64,000 nucleotides of DNA from Aquila chrysaetos chrysaetos. Lineage: Eukaryota; Chordata; Aves; Accipitriformes; Accipitridae. The DNA lies in the NCBI RefSeq assembly GCF_900496995.4, contig NW_024470403.1, positions 1 through 64,000 on the forward strand, in the 5' to 3' direction. Below, piece by piece: positions 24,700 through 38,719 of this stretch (position 1 is the first letter of the stretch; each line of letters opens with the position of its first letter). The notes beneath the pieces were generated by a model, which was not told the DNA's origin, made no database searches, and worked only from the letters and a program-made list of their open reading frames with translations. The position numbers and the translations under genes were made by a program.

Positions 24700-25827
24700 T
24701 CACCCCTGTGCCCCCCCCGCCTCCCCTCCGTCCCCCCCCGCCCCCCCACTCGTGTCCCCCGCCCCCCCGCCGCTGTCCCCCCCCTCCGCCTGGCCGACGA
24801 CCTCCCCGAGGGGCTCCCGCTCCCCGCTCCCCCCCCCAGACTGGGGACCCCCAACGTGCCGCCGCCGCGGCCGGCGCGCGCGTCCGTCCCCCCCCCGCGG
24901 CGGCGGCGGCACCCCCCGCCCCGCAGCAGGCGCAGGACGGCGCGGCACATCTCCCGGCTGGTGCCGGTGTAGATGAGGGGGTTGAGCAAAGAGTTGGCCA
25001 TGGCCAACCCCAAGAAGTAGTCGGCGTGGTAGAGCACCGCGCACGCCCGCGGGCAGCACCAGGCGTCCAGCAGCAGGAGGAGGAAGAGGGGCGACCAGCA
25101 GGCGATGAAGGTCCCCACCACCACCGTCACCGTCTTGAGCAGCGCCGGCGATTTGGGCGACGGGCGGAGGCTGGCCGAGCGCCGGACGGCGCGGTAGAGG
25201 CGGGCGTAGAGGACGACGATGGCGAGGAGGATGGCGAGGAAGACGGCGACGCAGAAGAAGACGTAGCGCTTGGAGTAGAGCGGGAGGACGGTGGAGCACG
25301 CCGGCAGGTCGCCCAGGCAGTTCCACCCCAGGCCCGGCAACGCCGCCAGCGCCGCCGAGACCCCCCAGCTGGCCGCCACCAGCGACCACATCCGACCCCG
25401 CTTGTCCCCCCGCGCCACCCGCACCCTCGCCATGGTGAGGTGCCGCTCCACCGCGATGGCCAGCAGGCTCAGCACCGAGGCGGCCAAGGTGAGGAAGACG
25501 CCCGCCCTCCCGCAGGAACCACAGCGCCGGCGTCAGCCGGAAGGTGTTGGCGCCGGAGAGGACGATGTTGGCGGTGTAGGCGACGCCGGCCAACAGGTCG
25601 GAGAGGGTGAGGTTGCCCAGCAGGTAGAACATGGGCGAGTGGAGCTTCTTGGTCCTCCAGATGGTCACCAGCACCACCAGGTTCTCCACCACGATGAAGC
25701 CGCACACCAGGAGGAAGAGGAGGGTCTCGGGGCGAAGGCCCCCCCGGTAGCGCCCGGCGTGCAGCTTCCCGGTGTAGTTGTAGTGGAGGGCGAGGACCGC
25801 GTCCTCCGCGAAGGGCCCCGGCGCCAT
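24700..25827 (-). CDS. S1PR5: Sphingosine 1-phosphate receptor 5
   Basis: This is a seven-helix GPCR for sphingosine 1-phosphate in a single coding exon. The N-terminus LHYNYTGKL is typical of the family and of S1PR5 in particular. TM1 to TM7 are visible: [29 protein letters not shown], the LWFLREGG headgroup-binding Arg-Glu pair, [15 protein letters not shown] at the TM3 end, TM6 [15 protein letters not shown] and TM7 NSLLNPLIY. One extra base near 25498-25506, just after REGG, breaks the frame inside TM3. The TM7 frame stays open past the poly(A) signal, while another frame stops at 24700. A second indel in the Gly/Arg-rich tail near 24890-24910 is therefore likely and the C-terminus is uncertain. 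S1PR2 also lies on human 19p13.2, but KEAP1-ATG4D flanks indicate S1PR5. Confidence 0.9.
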   Translation of the reverse strand: MAPGPFAEDAVLALHYNYTGKLHAGRYRGGLRPETLLFLLVCGFIVVENLVVLVTIWRTKKLHSPMFYLLGNLTLSDLLAGVAYTANIVLSGANTFRLTPALWFLREGGRLPHLGRLGAEPAGHRGGAAPHHGEGAGGAGGQAGSDVVAGGGQLGGLGGAGGVAGPGVELPGRPAGVLHRPPALLQALRLLLRRRLPRHPPRHRRPLRPPLPRRPALGQPPPVAQIAGAAQDGDGGGGDLHRLLVAPLPPPAAGRLVLPAGVRGALPRRLLLGVGHGQLFAQPPHLHRHQPGDVPRRPAPAAGRGVPPPPRGGDGRARRPRRRHVGGPQSGGGSGEREPLGEVVGQAEGGDSGGGAGDTSGGAGGDGGEAGGAQG

Positions 25828-25924
25828 GCTGGGGAGCCGCCGGCGGGGGCTACATGGCGGGGAGAGCTGGGGGGGGAGGGGGGGGGAACACACGGCGGGG
25901 GGGGGGGGGGGGGGGGGGTCAGCC

Positions 25925-27190
25925 TCGGCGCGCTCGCCCGAAAGCGTGCGCCCCAAACGGCGTGCGCGCTCGCGAGCGCGCGCCCGAAAGGGTCTTTGTG
26001 CACGTGTGTGCACTTGCGAGCGTGCACCCAAAAGGGTCTGTGTGCATGCGCACGCTTGCAAGCGTGCACCCAAAAGGGTTTGCACACGTGTGTGCACTTG
26101 CGAGCGTGCGCCCAAAAGGGTCTGCGCGCGTGTGCACGCTTGCCAGTGTGCGCCCAAACGGGTTTGCACATATGTGCACGCTTGCAAGCGTGCACCCAAA
26201 AGGGTCTGTACATGTGTGCGTGCTTGCGAGCGTGCACCCAAAAGGGTTTGCGTGCATGTGCACTTGCAAGTGTGCACCCAAACGGGTCTACGCACATGTG
26301 CGCGCTCACGAGCGTGCACCCAAACGGGTCTGCACACGTGCACGCTCGCGAGCGTGCACCCAAAAGGGTCTGGGCGCATGTGCGCACTTGCGAGCGTGCA
26401 CCCGAAAGGGCCTGTGCGCGTGTGCGCGCTTGCAAGCGTGCACCCAAATGGGTTTGCACGCATGTGTGCGCTCGCAAGCGTGCACCCAAAACGGTCTGCG
26501 CACGTGTGCACGCTTGCGAGCGTGCGCCCAAAAGGGTTTGCACACATTTGTGCACTTGCGAGCGTGCACCCAAATTGGTCTGCGCGCGTGCGCGCACTCG
26601 CGAGCGTGCGCCCCAAACGGTGTGCGCGCTCATGAGCGTGCACCCGAAAGGGTCTGTGCGCGTGTGCACACTTGCAAGCGTGCACCCAAACGGGTCTGTG
26701 TGCACGTGCGCGATCAGCAAGCGTGCACCTGAAAGGGTCTGTGTGCACGTGCGCGCTCGCAAGCGTGCACCCGAAAGGGCCTGTGCGCGTGTGCGCGCTT
26801 GCAAGCGTGCACCCAAATGGGTTTGCACGCATGTGCGTGCTTGCAAGCGTGCACCCGAAAGGGTTTGCACACATAAGTGCACTTGCAGGTGTGCACCCAA
26901 AAGGGTCTGTGCGCGTGTGCGCGCTCGCAAGCGTGCGCCCAAAAGGGTCTTTGTGCACGTGTGTGCGCCTGCAGCCATGCACCCAAAACGGTCTGTGCGC
27001 GTGTGCGCGCTTGCAAGCGTGCGCCCGAAAGGGTTTAGCGCGCACGCGCGCGCTTGCGAGCGTGAGCCCCAGCTGGCCTGCGCGCGAGCGTGCGCCTGCA
27101 GGCGTGCACCCCGAAGGGTCCCCCGTGGATGCGAGCTCGCGAGCGTGCGCCCCGAAAGGCCTCTGCGAAAACATCCGCGCGCTCGCAGGC
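25925..27190. repeat. 42-bp minisatellite with palindromic core
   Basis: About 30 copies of a 42-bp unit of the form CACCCAAAAGGGTCTG, then TGTGCGCGTGTGCGCGC, then TTGCAAGCGTG. In many copies the core is the perfect 18-bp palindrome GCACGCTTGCAAGCGTGC. About 15 bp of alternating purine-pyrimidine sequence adjoins it. The unit is 14 codons and stop-free, so frames stay open for hundreds of codons on both strands; these are not genes. It lies just upstream of the S1PR5 coding exon, probably in its 5' intron. Confidence 0.93.
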
Positions 27191-27539
27191 GTGCGCCCTG
27201 AAGGGGGGGGGCTCGCGCCGCAGCTGCGCCCCGGGGATCTCGGCACACCCCCACCCCCCGAAGGGGATGGTGCGCGTCGGTGGTGCCTGCCCGGGGACCC
27301 CCCCCCCCCCATCCGTGGGTCCTGCCCCCCGGCCCCGGGGGCACCGCCGTGCGCCTTCCCACCCACCCACCCACCCAGGCGGGCCCGGGCGAGCGGCGGC
27401 GCGTCGGGGGCGGCCGCGGGGTCCCCCCGGGGAAAGGGGGGGGGGGGGGACCTGCCCAAATATTTGGGGTGAGATGGGCGCGGCCGGGCCCCACGGCGCT
27501 GGCGGGTCCCACCTGGCGCCCCACAGGAGGAGACGGGGG

Positions 27540-28690
27540 GGCAGGAGCCGTGGGGCAGGATACTGGGGGTCCGGGGAGCCGTGGGGCAGGTTACTGGGGG
27601 TCTGGGGGGCCGTGGGGCAGGATACTGGGGGTCTGGGAGCCGTGGGGCAGGATACGGGGGGTCTAGAGAGCCGTGGGGCAGGATACTGGGGGTCTGGGGA
27701 GCTGTGGGGCAGGATAGTGGGGGTCCAGGGAGCCGTGGGGCAGGATACTGGGGGTCCAGGGAGCCGTGGGGCAGGATACGGGGGGTCTAGAGAGCCGTGG
27801 GGCAGGATACTGGGGGTCCGGGGAGCTGTGGGGCAGGATACTGGGGTCCAGGGAGTCGTGGGGCAGGATACTGGGGGGGAGTCGTGGGGCAGGATACTGG
27901 GGGTCCGGGGAGCTGTGGGGCAGGATACTGGGGGTCCGGGGAGCTGTGGGGCAGGATAATGGGGGTCCAGGGAGCTGTGGGGCAGGATAATGGGGGTCCA
28001 GGGAGCCGTGGGGCAGGATACTGGGTCCGGGGGAGCGGGGAGCTGTGGGGCAGGATACTGGGGGTCCGGGAGCCGTGGGGCAGGTACCGGGGCGGAACTG
28101 GGGGTCTGGGAGCGGTGGGGCAGGTACGTGGGGGGTCCAGGGAGCCGTGGGGCAGGATACTGGGGCCAGGGAGCCGTGGGGCAGGATACGGGGGGTCTAG
28201 AGAGCCGTGGGGCAGGATACTGGGGGTCTGGGGAGCTGTGGGGCAGGATACTGGGGGTCCAGGGAGTCGTGGGGCAGGATACTGGGGGTCCGGGGAGTCA
28301 TGGGGCAGGATACTGGGGGTCCGGGGAGCTGTGGGGCAGGATACTGGGGGTCCGGGGAGCTGTGGGGCAGGATAATGGGGGTCCAGGGAGCTGTGGGGCA
28401 GGATAATGGGGGTCCAGGGAGCCGTGGGGCAGGATACTGGGGGTCCGGGGAGCTGTGGGGCAGGATACTGGGGTTGGTGGGGAGCTGGGGGGCCAGGATA
28501 GGGGCAGGGAGTAATGCCGTCAGGGGAGCCGTGGGGGCATGCAGGATAACGGTGAGGGGGATGGACTCGGTTGGGACTTCGACTCGGGGGCGATGAGGAT
28601 TGGGGAGGGGCAGGATGCAGGCGCACCAGTATGGGGGTCCGGGGAGCTGGGGGCAGGATACTGGGGGTCCGGGGAGCCGTGGGGCGGAGG
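27540..28690. repeat. 31-bp minisatellite upstream of S1PR5
   Basis: The unit is GGGGAGCCGTGGGGCAGGATA plus CTGGGGGTCC, about 31 bp, in roughly 33 copies with low divergence (GCCGT/GCTGT, CCGGG/CCAGG). Blocks near 27.66-27.80 and 28.19-28.46 kb share unit order, suggesting duplication inside the array. Confidence 0.9.
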
Positions 28691-28699
28691 TCCGGGAGC

Positions 28700-29190
28700 G
28701 GAGGATATGGTCGGGCGGGCTTCGCCCACGCCCGCCGTGGGGCAGCCGTGGGGCTCCCGGTGCCGCCCCCCAATGCCGGACGGGGCTGGGGGGGCCCCGT
28801 TCCGTGTATGGGGGGGTCGGAATAGGCCCCCCCCAGGCCCCCCCCCCGCCCCATAGCGCGGGCCCCCCCCCGCTCCCCTTCCGTGCCTCAGTTTCCCCAC
28901 TGCCCCCCGCCTCGGTATCGCCCCCCCCTCGAGTCCGTTCCCCGCGTGGGGGGGGATCGGAGGGGGGGTTCCCTGCCCGCCCCCCCCCCGGACTCACCGT
29001 GGGACCCGGCTCCGCTCCGCCGCTCCGCGCTGGCTCCGGTGGGGCGGGCGGGGCCGGGCGGGGCCGGGGGGGGGGGGGGGGCGGAGCCGCTCCTCCGCCC
29101 CCCCGACCCCCACCCCCACCCCACTGCGGGACCCCCCGGGGGGAGCGGCCCCTGCGACCCCCGAAACTCCCCCCATCACCTGCCTGAGCA
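28700..29190 (-). promoter_or_regulatory. S1PR5: CpG island with probable S1PR5 non-coding first exon
   Basis: On the minus strand CCGGGTCCCACG/GTGAGTCC is a strong donor, placing the end of an exon at 28998. A plausible acceptor (ATGTAG) lies about 20 bp before the S1PR5 ATG. The exon would start within the GC-box block around 29050-29100. The 42-bp and 31-bp arrays would then be inside a 3.1-kb 5' UTR intron. Confidence 0.45.
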
Positions 29191-29199
29191 ATGCAGGAG

Positions 29200-29465
29200 C
29201 CCCCCAGGTGTGTCCCAGCCCCCAGATGTGCTCGGGGACCCCCCCCAGATGTTCCCAAGCCCCCCCAGATGTGCTCAAGCCCCCCCAGATGTGCCCCAGC
29301 CTCCCCATATATTCCCAGCCCCCAGATGTGCTCAAGACCCCCCAGATGTTCCCCGCTCCCCCCAGATGTTGCCCGGTCCCCCAGATGTGCTCAGGGACCC
29401 CCCCCCAGACGTTCCCCAGCCCCCCCAGATGTGCTCAAACCCCCCCCAGATGTGCCCCCAACCCC
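29200..29465. repeat. CCCCCCAGATGTGCTCAAG minisatellite
   Basis: About 11 units of 20-26 bp with CCCCCCAGATGT followed by GCTCAAGC, TCCCCAGC or GCCCCAGC. It lies between the S1PR5 CpG island and ATG4D. Confidence 0.85.
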
Positions 29466-30084
29466 CCCCCCCCGTCCACCCATCGTGGGTCCCCACCCCA
29501 GCACCCACCGCCGTGCCACGTGGGGCAGCCCCACTGCCAAACCGGTCGGGCCCCCCCGCCCCCCCCCCACCGCCACCCCCTGTCCTGTCCGTCCGTCCGT
29601 CCGTCCGTCCGGGCAGGCCCCAACCTGCACCCTCGCTCCACGTGGGGATCCCCAATCCTCCCACGGGCCCCACGGGTGGGGGGGCTGTGGGGCTCGGACG
29701 TGTGGGTCCCACGGGTGGGGGTCAGTGGGGCTCAGACGTGTGGGTCCCATGGGGTGGGGGGGCTGTGGGGCCCGGACGTGTGGGTCCCACGTGGGTGGGG
29801 GGGACCGGGCAGGGCTCCCCCCCAGCGTGGGTGCTGGGAACCCCCCCCGGGCGGGGGCAGGTGCTGGGTTCGGCGCTGCCAAAGGCGCCCGCGGCACCGG
29901 CGCACCCACGCCGGCACCCAGCCCCACACCGGTATGGGGCGGGGGGGTTTGGGGGGGGGGGACGGGACGGGACACAGCCCCACGGCTGCCATGGGGTGGG
30001 GGCCCCTGTGGTTGGGGGCGGCCGGAGCCTGAGGCTCCCTGGTCCCACGGCGCCTGCGCCGGCACCGGCCCCACATTGGTCCGT
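29466..30084. other. Spacer, no gene recognised
   Basis: This holds a TCCG tetranucleotide run (about 29587-29610) and three or four copies of GTGGGTCCCACGGGTGGGGG at 29655-29800. The rest is GC-rich sequence in which I see no exon. Confidence 0.6.
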
Positions 30085-30790
30085 GGGGCTGGCACCCCAA
30101 TCTGTGGGGCTGGGACCCCTCTCCACGGGGCTGGGGACCCCCCCTCTATGGGGCTGGCACCCCTCTGTGGGGCTAGCAGCCATCATCTGTGGGGCTGGGA
30201 CCCCTCTCCACGGGGCTGGGAACCCCCTCTCTATGGTGCCAGCACCCCTCTGTGGGGCCAGCACTGCTGTCTGTGGGGCTGAGACCCCCCTCCATGGGCC
30301 TGAGACCGCCCCTCTCTATGGGGCTTGGACCCCTCTCTATGGGGCCAGCAGTCCTCTGTGGGGCTGAGACTCCCATCCATGGGGCTGAGACCCCCCTCTA
30401 TGGGGCTGAGACCCCCCTCTATGGGCCTGAGACCTCCCTCCATGGGCCTGAGACTGCTCTCTATGGGGCTCGGACCCCTCTCTATGGGGCCAGCAGTCCT
30501 CTGTGGGGCTGAGACCCCCCTCCATGAGCCTGAGACCCCCCTCCATGGGGCCGGGACCCCTCTTTATGGAGCTCGGACCCCCTCTAGGCCGGGACCCCCC
30601 TCCATGGGCCTGAGACCGCTCTCTATGGGGCTTGGACCCCTCTCTATGGGGCCAGCAGTCCTCTGTGGGGCTGAGACCCCCCTCCATGAGCCTGAGACCC
30701 CCCTCTATGGGGCCGAGACCCCTCTTTATGGAGCTCGGACCCCCTCTATGGGGCCGGGACCCCTCCGTGGGGCCGGGACCCCTCCCGGTG
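30085..30790. repeat. About 24-bp minisatellite upstream of ATG4D
   Basis: Units such as CTCTATGGGGCTGAGACCCCC and CTCCATGGGCCTGAGACCCCC repeat about 28 times. There is higher-order repetition: GGGCCAGCAGTCCTCTGTGG recurs near 30341, 30485 and 30649. The unit is stop-poor, so open frames here are spurious. Confidence 0.9.
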
Positions 30791-30829
30791 CGGGGGGAAG
30801 CCCTCTGCCCCCCCCCCCCCCCCCCAGTG

Positions 30830-31068
30830 ACAGCCGCCCCCCGTCACCACGGCGACCCCTCCTCCCCTCCCCTTCCTCCCTTCGCCCCGCCCCTTCCGCC
30901 TCCACTTCCGCCCTTCCGCGCGTCGTTCCCCCCCGCCCCCCTCTCGCCCTCGACAAAGATGGCGGCGCCGGCGGTGGCGGCGGAGGGCCGCGATCCCGGT
31001 ACCGCCCGGCTGCGGCCCCGCCCACCCCGCCGGGGACACGCCCCTCCCCGCGCGCCGCCGCCGCCGCC
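30830..31068 (+). promoter_or_regulatory. ATG4D: ATG4D CpG-island promoter
   Basis: GC-rich sequence with repeated CTTCCGCC/CTTCCGCG ETS-like sites (30890-30925) and AAGATGGCGGC at about 30957, a YY1-type motif common at TSSs. An ATG within that motif opens a short upstream frame that does not join the ATG4D frame. Confidence 0.55.
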
Positions 31069-33595
31069 ATGAGCTCGGCACCGAGCGGGCCGCGGCGGAG
31101 GCGGGGGGGGGGCGGCGGCGGCGGGACCCCCCCGGCGGCCGAGGACGGGGCCCGGGGCCGGTTCCTCTCGGCCTGGAACAGCGTCCGATACGGTGCGAGG
31201 CGGGACGCACCGGGGGGGGGGACGGGGACCCCCGGCTCCCGTTTTTTTTACACACCCCCCCCCCCCCCCCCCCAGGCTGGACGGTGCGACCCAAGACCCA
31301 TTTCACAACAAACTCTCCCCCCTCCACCTCCTGGGGCGGGCCTACCGCCCGCGCCGACGGTGAGTACCGGGAACGGGGGTCCCGGGGGGGGGGGGCGAGA
31401 CTTCCCTGCTCATCTCTTCTCCTCTCCCGGCCCCCCCCGCCGCAGCGGGAACGGGGGTCCCCCGGGGGGGGTGGTGGTGGTGAGAGTTCCCTGCTCATCT
31501 CTTCTCTTCTCCCCCCCCCCCCCCCGCAGAGGAGCTGGACCGTTTCCAGCGGGATTTCTCCTCCCGGTTGTGGCTGACGTACCGGCGGGGCTTCCCGGCG
31601 CTGGCGGGGACCCCCTGGAGCACGGACTGCGGCTGGGGCTGCATGCTGCGCACCGCACAGATGCTGCTGGCCCAGGGGCTCGTCCTGCACCTCCTGGGCA
31701 GGGGTAAGGGGCTGGGGGGGGGGACACGACACACACACGCCACCCCCGAGACCCCCGGGGGGGTCCCCGCGTCACCCCGCCGCCGCCGACGGCCCCTTCT
31801 CCGTTCTAGACTGGATGTGGTCCGAGGCGATGCCGGAGGTGGAGACGGCGGCTGGGTCCCGGCGAGCGAGGGACCCCCCGGGAGGGACGCGGGACCCCCC
31901 AGGAGGGACGCGGGACCCCCCAGGAGGGACACGAGACCCCCCGGGATGGACGCGGGACCCCCTGGGATGGACGCGGGACACCCCAGTGCAGACACAAGAG
32001 CCCCCAGGACGGACACGAGACCCTCCAGGATGGACACAGGACCCCCCGGCACGGACGCGAGACCCCCCAGGATGGACTGAAGCCCCCCCCGGCGTGGACG
32101 CGGGGACCCCCCGGGCCGGGCAGGGACCCCGCGGGAGGCTGAGCGGCGGCACCGCGCCATCGTGGCCTGGTTCGCCGACCACCCGCGGGCGCCTTTCGGC
32201 ATCCATCGTTTGGTAGAGCTGGGTCGGAACGCCGGGAAAAAAGCCGGGGATTGGTACGGCCCTTCCATCGTCGCCCACATCCTTCGGTGAGCGGGGAGGG
32301 GGTGTCGGGGGGGGGGTCCCTCTGCCTCGTTTTGGTGGCGGGGGGGCAGTTCGCCGGGATTCATCCCCTTTCCGTGGCAGGAGAGCGGTGGAAACCTGCC
32401 CGGAGACCGGCGGCCTCTCCGTCTACGTCTCTCAGGACTGCACCGGTACGTGCCGGCGCGGGGGACGCGGGGGGCTTCCCCCTCCCCGATTTTGGCGGGG
32501 GGGGGGGGGGATCCAGGAGGAGGAGCCCCCCCCCCGCCCTCGACCCCTTTTTTTTATTTTATTTTTTTCTGGCAGTTTACAAAGGGGACGTCGCCGGCCT
32601 GGTGCAGGGGGACGCCGAGCGGACGGTGCCGGGGCAGCGCCGCGCCGTCGTCGTCCTGGTGCCGGTGCGGCCTGGGGGGGGAGACCCTGAACCCCGTCTA
32701 CGTGGATTGCGTCAAGGTGGGGAACCACGGCGGGCCGGGGGCTTTGCCGCGCCGCCGGCACCGGTTCTTCCTCCCGGTTGGGCCGGGAAACGGGTCCCGG
32801 TGCCGCCGCCGACCCCCCCCCGCCCCGCTCCAGGAGCTGCTGAAGCTGAAATCCTGCGTGGGCATCATCGGCGGCAAACCCCGGCATTCCCTCTACTTCG
32901 TCGGCTTCCAAGGTAGCCGTGCCGGTGCCGGCGGTGCCGCGTGGGTCGGGGACGCGGCTGGAGGCGGGGGGGGGACGCGACGCACCGACTGATTTTTGGC
33001 CCCCCCCGCGTCGCCCCAGACGATTTCTTGCTCTACCTGGACCCGCACTACTGCCAGCCCTTCGTCGACACCTCCCGGGAGAACTTCCCCTTGCAGGTGG
33101 GTGCTGGGGGGGACACACACCCCGATAAAACAGGGTGGGGGGGGGGGCCCAGGAGGGTGTTACCCTCCCCAAATTATTTTTTTTTTTTTTGCCCCCCCCC
33201 CCCCAAAGTCCTTCCACTGCAGCTCGCCCCGGAAAATGGCCTTTGGGAAGATGGATCCCAGCTGCACCATCGGCTTCTACGCCGCCGCCGGGCCGGACCT
33301 GGACGAGCTCTGCTCCGACCTCACCCGCGTGAGTCCCCGCTGCTGGGGGGGGGGGGCGGCTTTTGGGGTGTCCCCCCCCCCTTTTTTCTGACCCTTTATC
33401 CCCCCCCCCCTCCTTTCCAGGTCCTGACCCCCCCCCTCGGCGCCGGAACGCTACCCCATCTTCACGGTGGCGGAGGGTCAGGCGCAGGACCACGGCCTGG
33501 AGCCGCTCGGCTCTCGCCCCCCCCCGCCGCCGCCGCCCCCCCGCGCCGGCAAGCGCCCCAAAAAACCCGGCGCCGACGAGTTTGTCTTCCTCTGA
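31069..33595 (+). CDS. ATG4D: Cysteine protease ATG4D
   Basis: ATG4D processes and delipidates ATG8-family proteins in autophagy. Exons: 31069-31192, 31276-31359, 31530-31703, 31810-32286, 32381-32445, 32576-32716, 32834-32912, 33020-33096, 33209-33328, 33421-33595. Landmarks: [18 protein letters not shown], catalytic-Cys motif [32 protein letters not shown], the Asp-His motif [22 protein letters not shown] and C-terminal DEFVFL. The start is the Kozak-rich ATG at 31069. The N-terminus lacks the DEVD caspase site of human ATG4D. Exon 4 carries a 24-bp coding minisatellite. Likely one-base errors: exon 4 (one base out between the repeat and the REAERRHR segment), exon 6 (extra base near 32670-32690) and exon 10 (nine-C run near 33428-33436). 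In exon 2 the frame with homology ([12 protein letters not shown]) differs from both flanks, suggesting two compensating indels. Confidence 0.95.
31858..32110 (+). repeat. ATG4D: 24-bp coding minisatellite in ATG4D exon 4
   Basis: About ten copies of GACGCGGGACCCCCCAGGAGG encode [16 protein letters not shown]-type repeats, eight residues each. They lie in the linker between [12 protein letters not shown] and the conserved [16 protein letters not shown]. The human linker here is a short non-repetitive stretch. Each unit also contains CCCCCCAG, an acceptor-like word, so partial intron status is possible. Confidence 0.75.
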
Positions 33596-33606
33596 CCCCC
33601 CCCTTA

Positions 33607-38377
<4,771 letters not shown>

Positions 38378-38379
38378 CT

Positions 38380-38600
38380 TCTCTCTCCCCCTCCACGTGA
38401 CCGCCGCTTCCGGCTCCCCCGTCACGTGGGTACGTCCGCCACGCCCCTCCCGACGGCCCCGCCCCTCCCGGCAGCCCCGCCACGCCCCTCCCGACAGCCC
38501 CGCCCCTCCCGACAGCCCCGCCCCCACCCCGCTCTTAAAAGGGTAAACGCGCCGTGCCCACCGGTGGGGCCCACCCCACCCCCACCCCCAAAACAGATCC
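38380..38600 (-). promoter_or_regulatory. KRI1: KRI1 promoter with two E-boxes and a GC-box array
   Basis: CACGTG occurs at 38394-38399 and 38423-38428, both in a GTCACGTG-like or CACGTGAC context, flanking an ETS-like CTTCCGGC. Upstream (38437-38530) is a tandem run of GC boxes, CCCCGCCCCTCCCGACAG. The compact layout leaves only 342 bp between the KRI1 start and the AP1M2 stop. Confidence 0.6.
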
Positions 38601-38626
38601 ACGGGGCCGGTGGTCTCAGCTCCATC

Positions 38627-38632
38627 TTTATA
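38627..38632 (-). other. AP1M2: Probable AP1M2 poly(A) signal (variant TATAAA)
   Basis: TTTATA on the plus strand reads TATAAA on the minus strand, about 90 bp after the AP1M2 stop. No AATAAA is seen before the KRI1 promoter. Confidence 0.4.
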
Positions 38633-38719
38633 GGCACAGAGGAGGAGGAGGGTGGGCGCGGGGGGGGGTGTCCGGAGGGGGGGGGTGTCCATGGTGGTCC
38701 GGGCAGCCCCCCCCCGCCC

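Noticed and set aside
25665-27524. Very long open frames with Cys/His/Lys-rich repeats on both strands
   Set aside because: They are translations of the stop-free 42-bp minisatellite, one end of which runs into the S1PR5 exon. Frames are open on both strands at once, which is a property of the unit.
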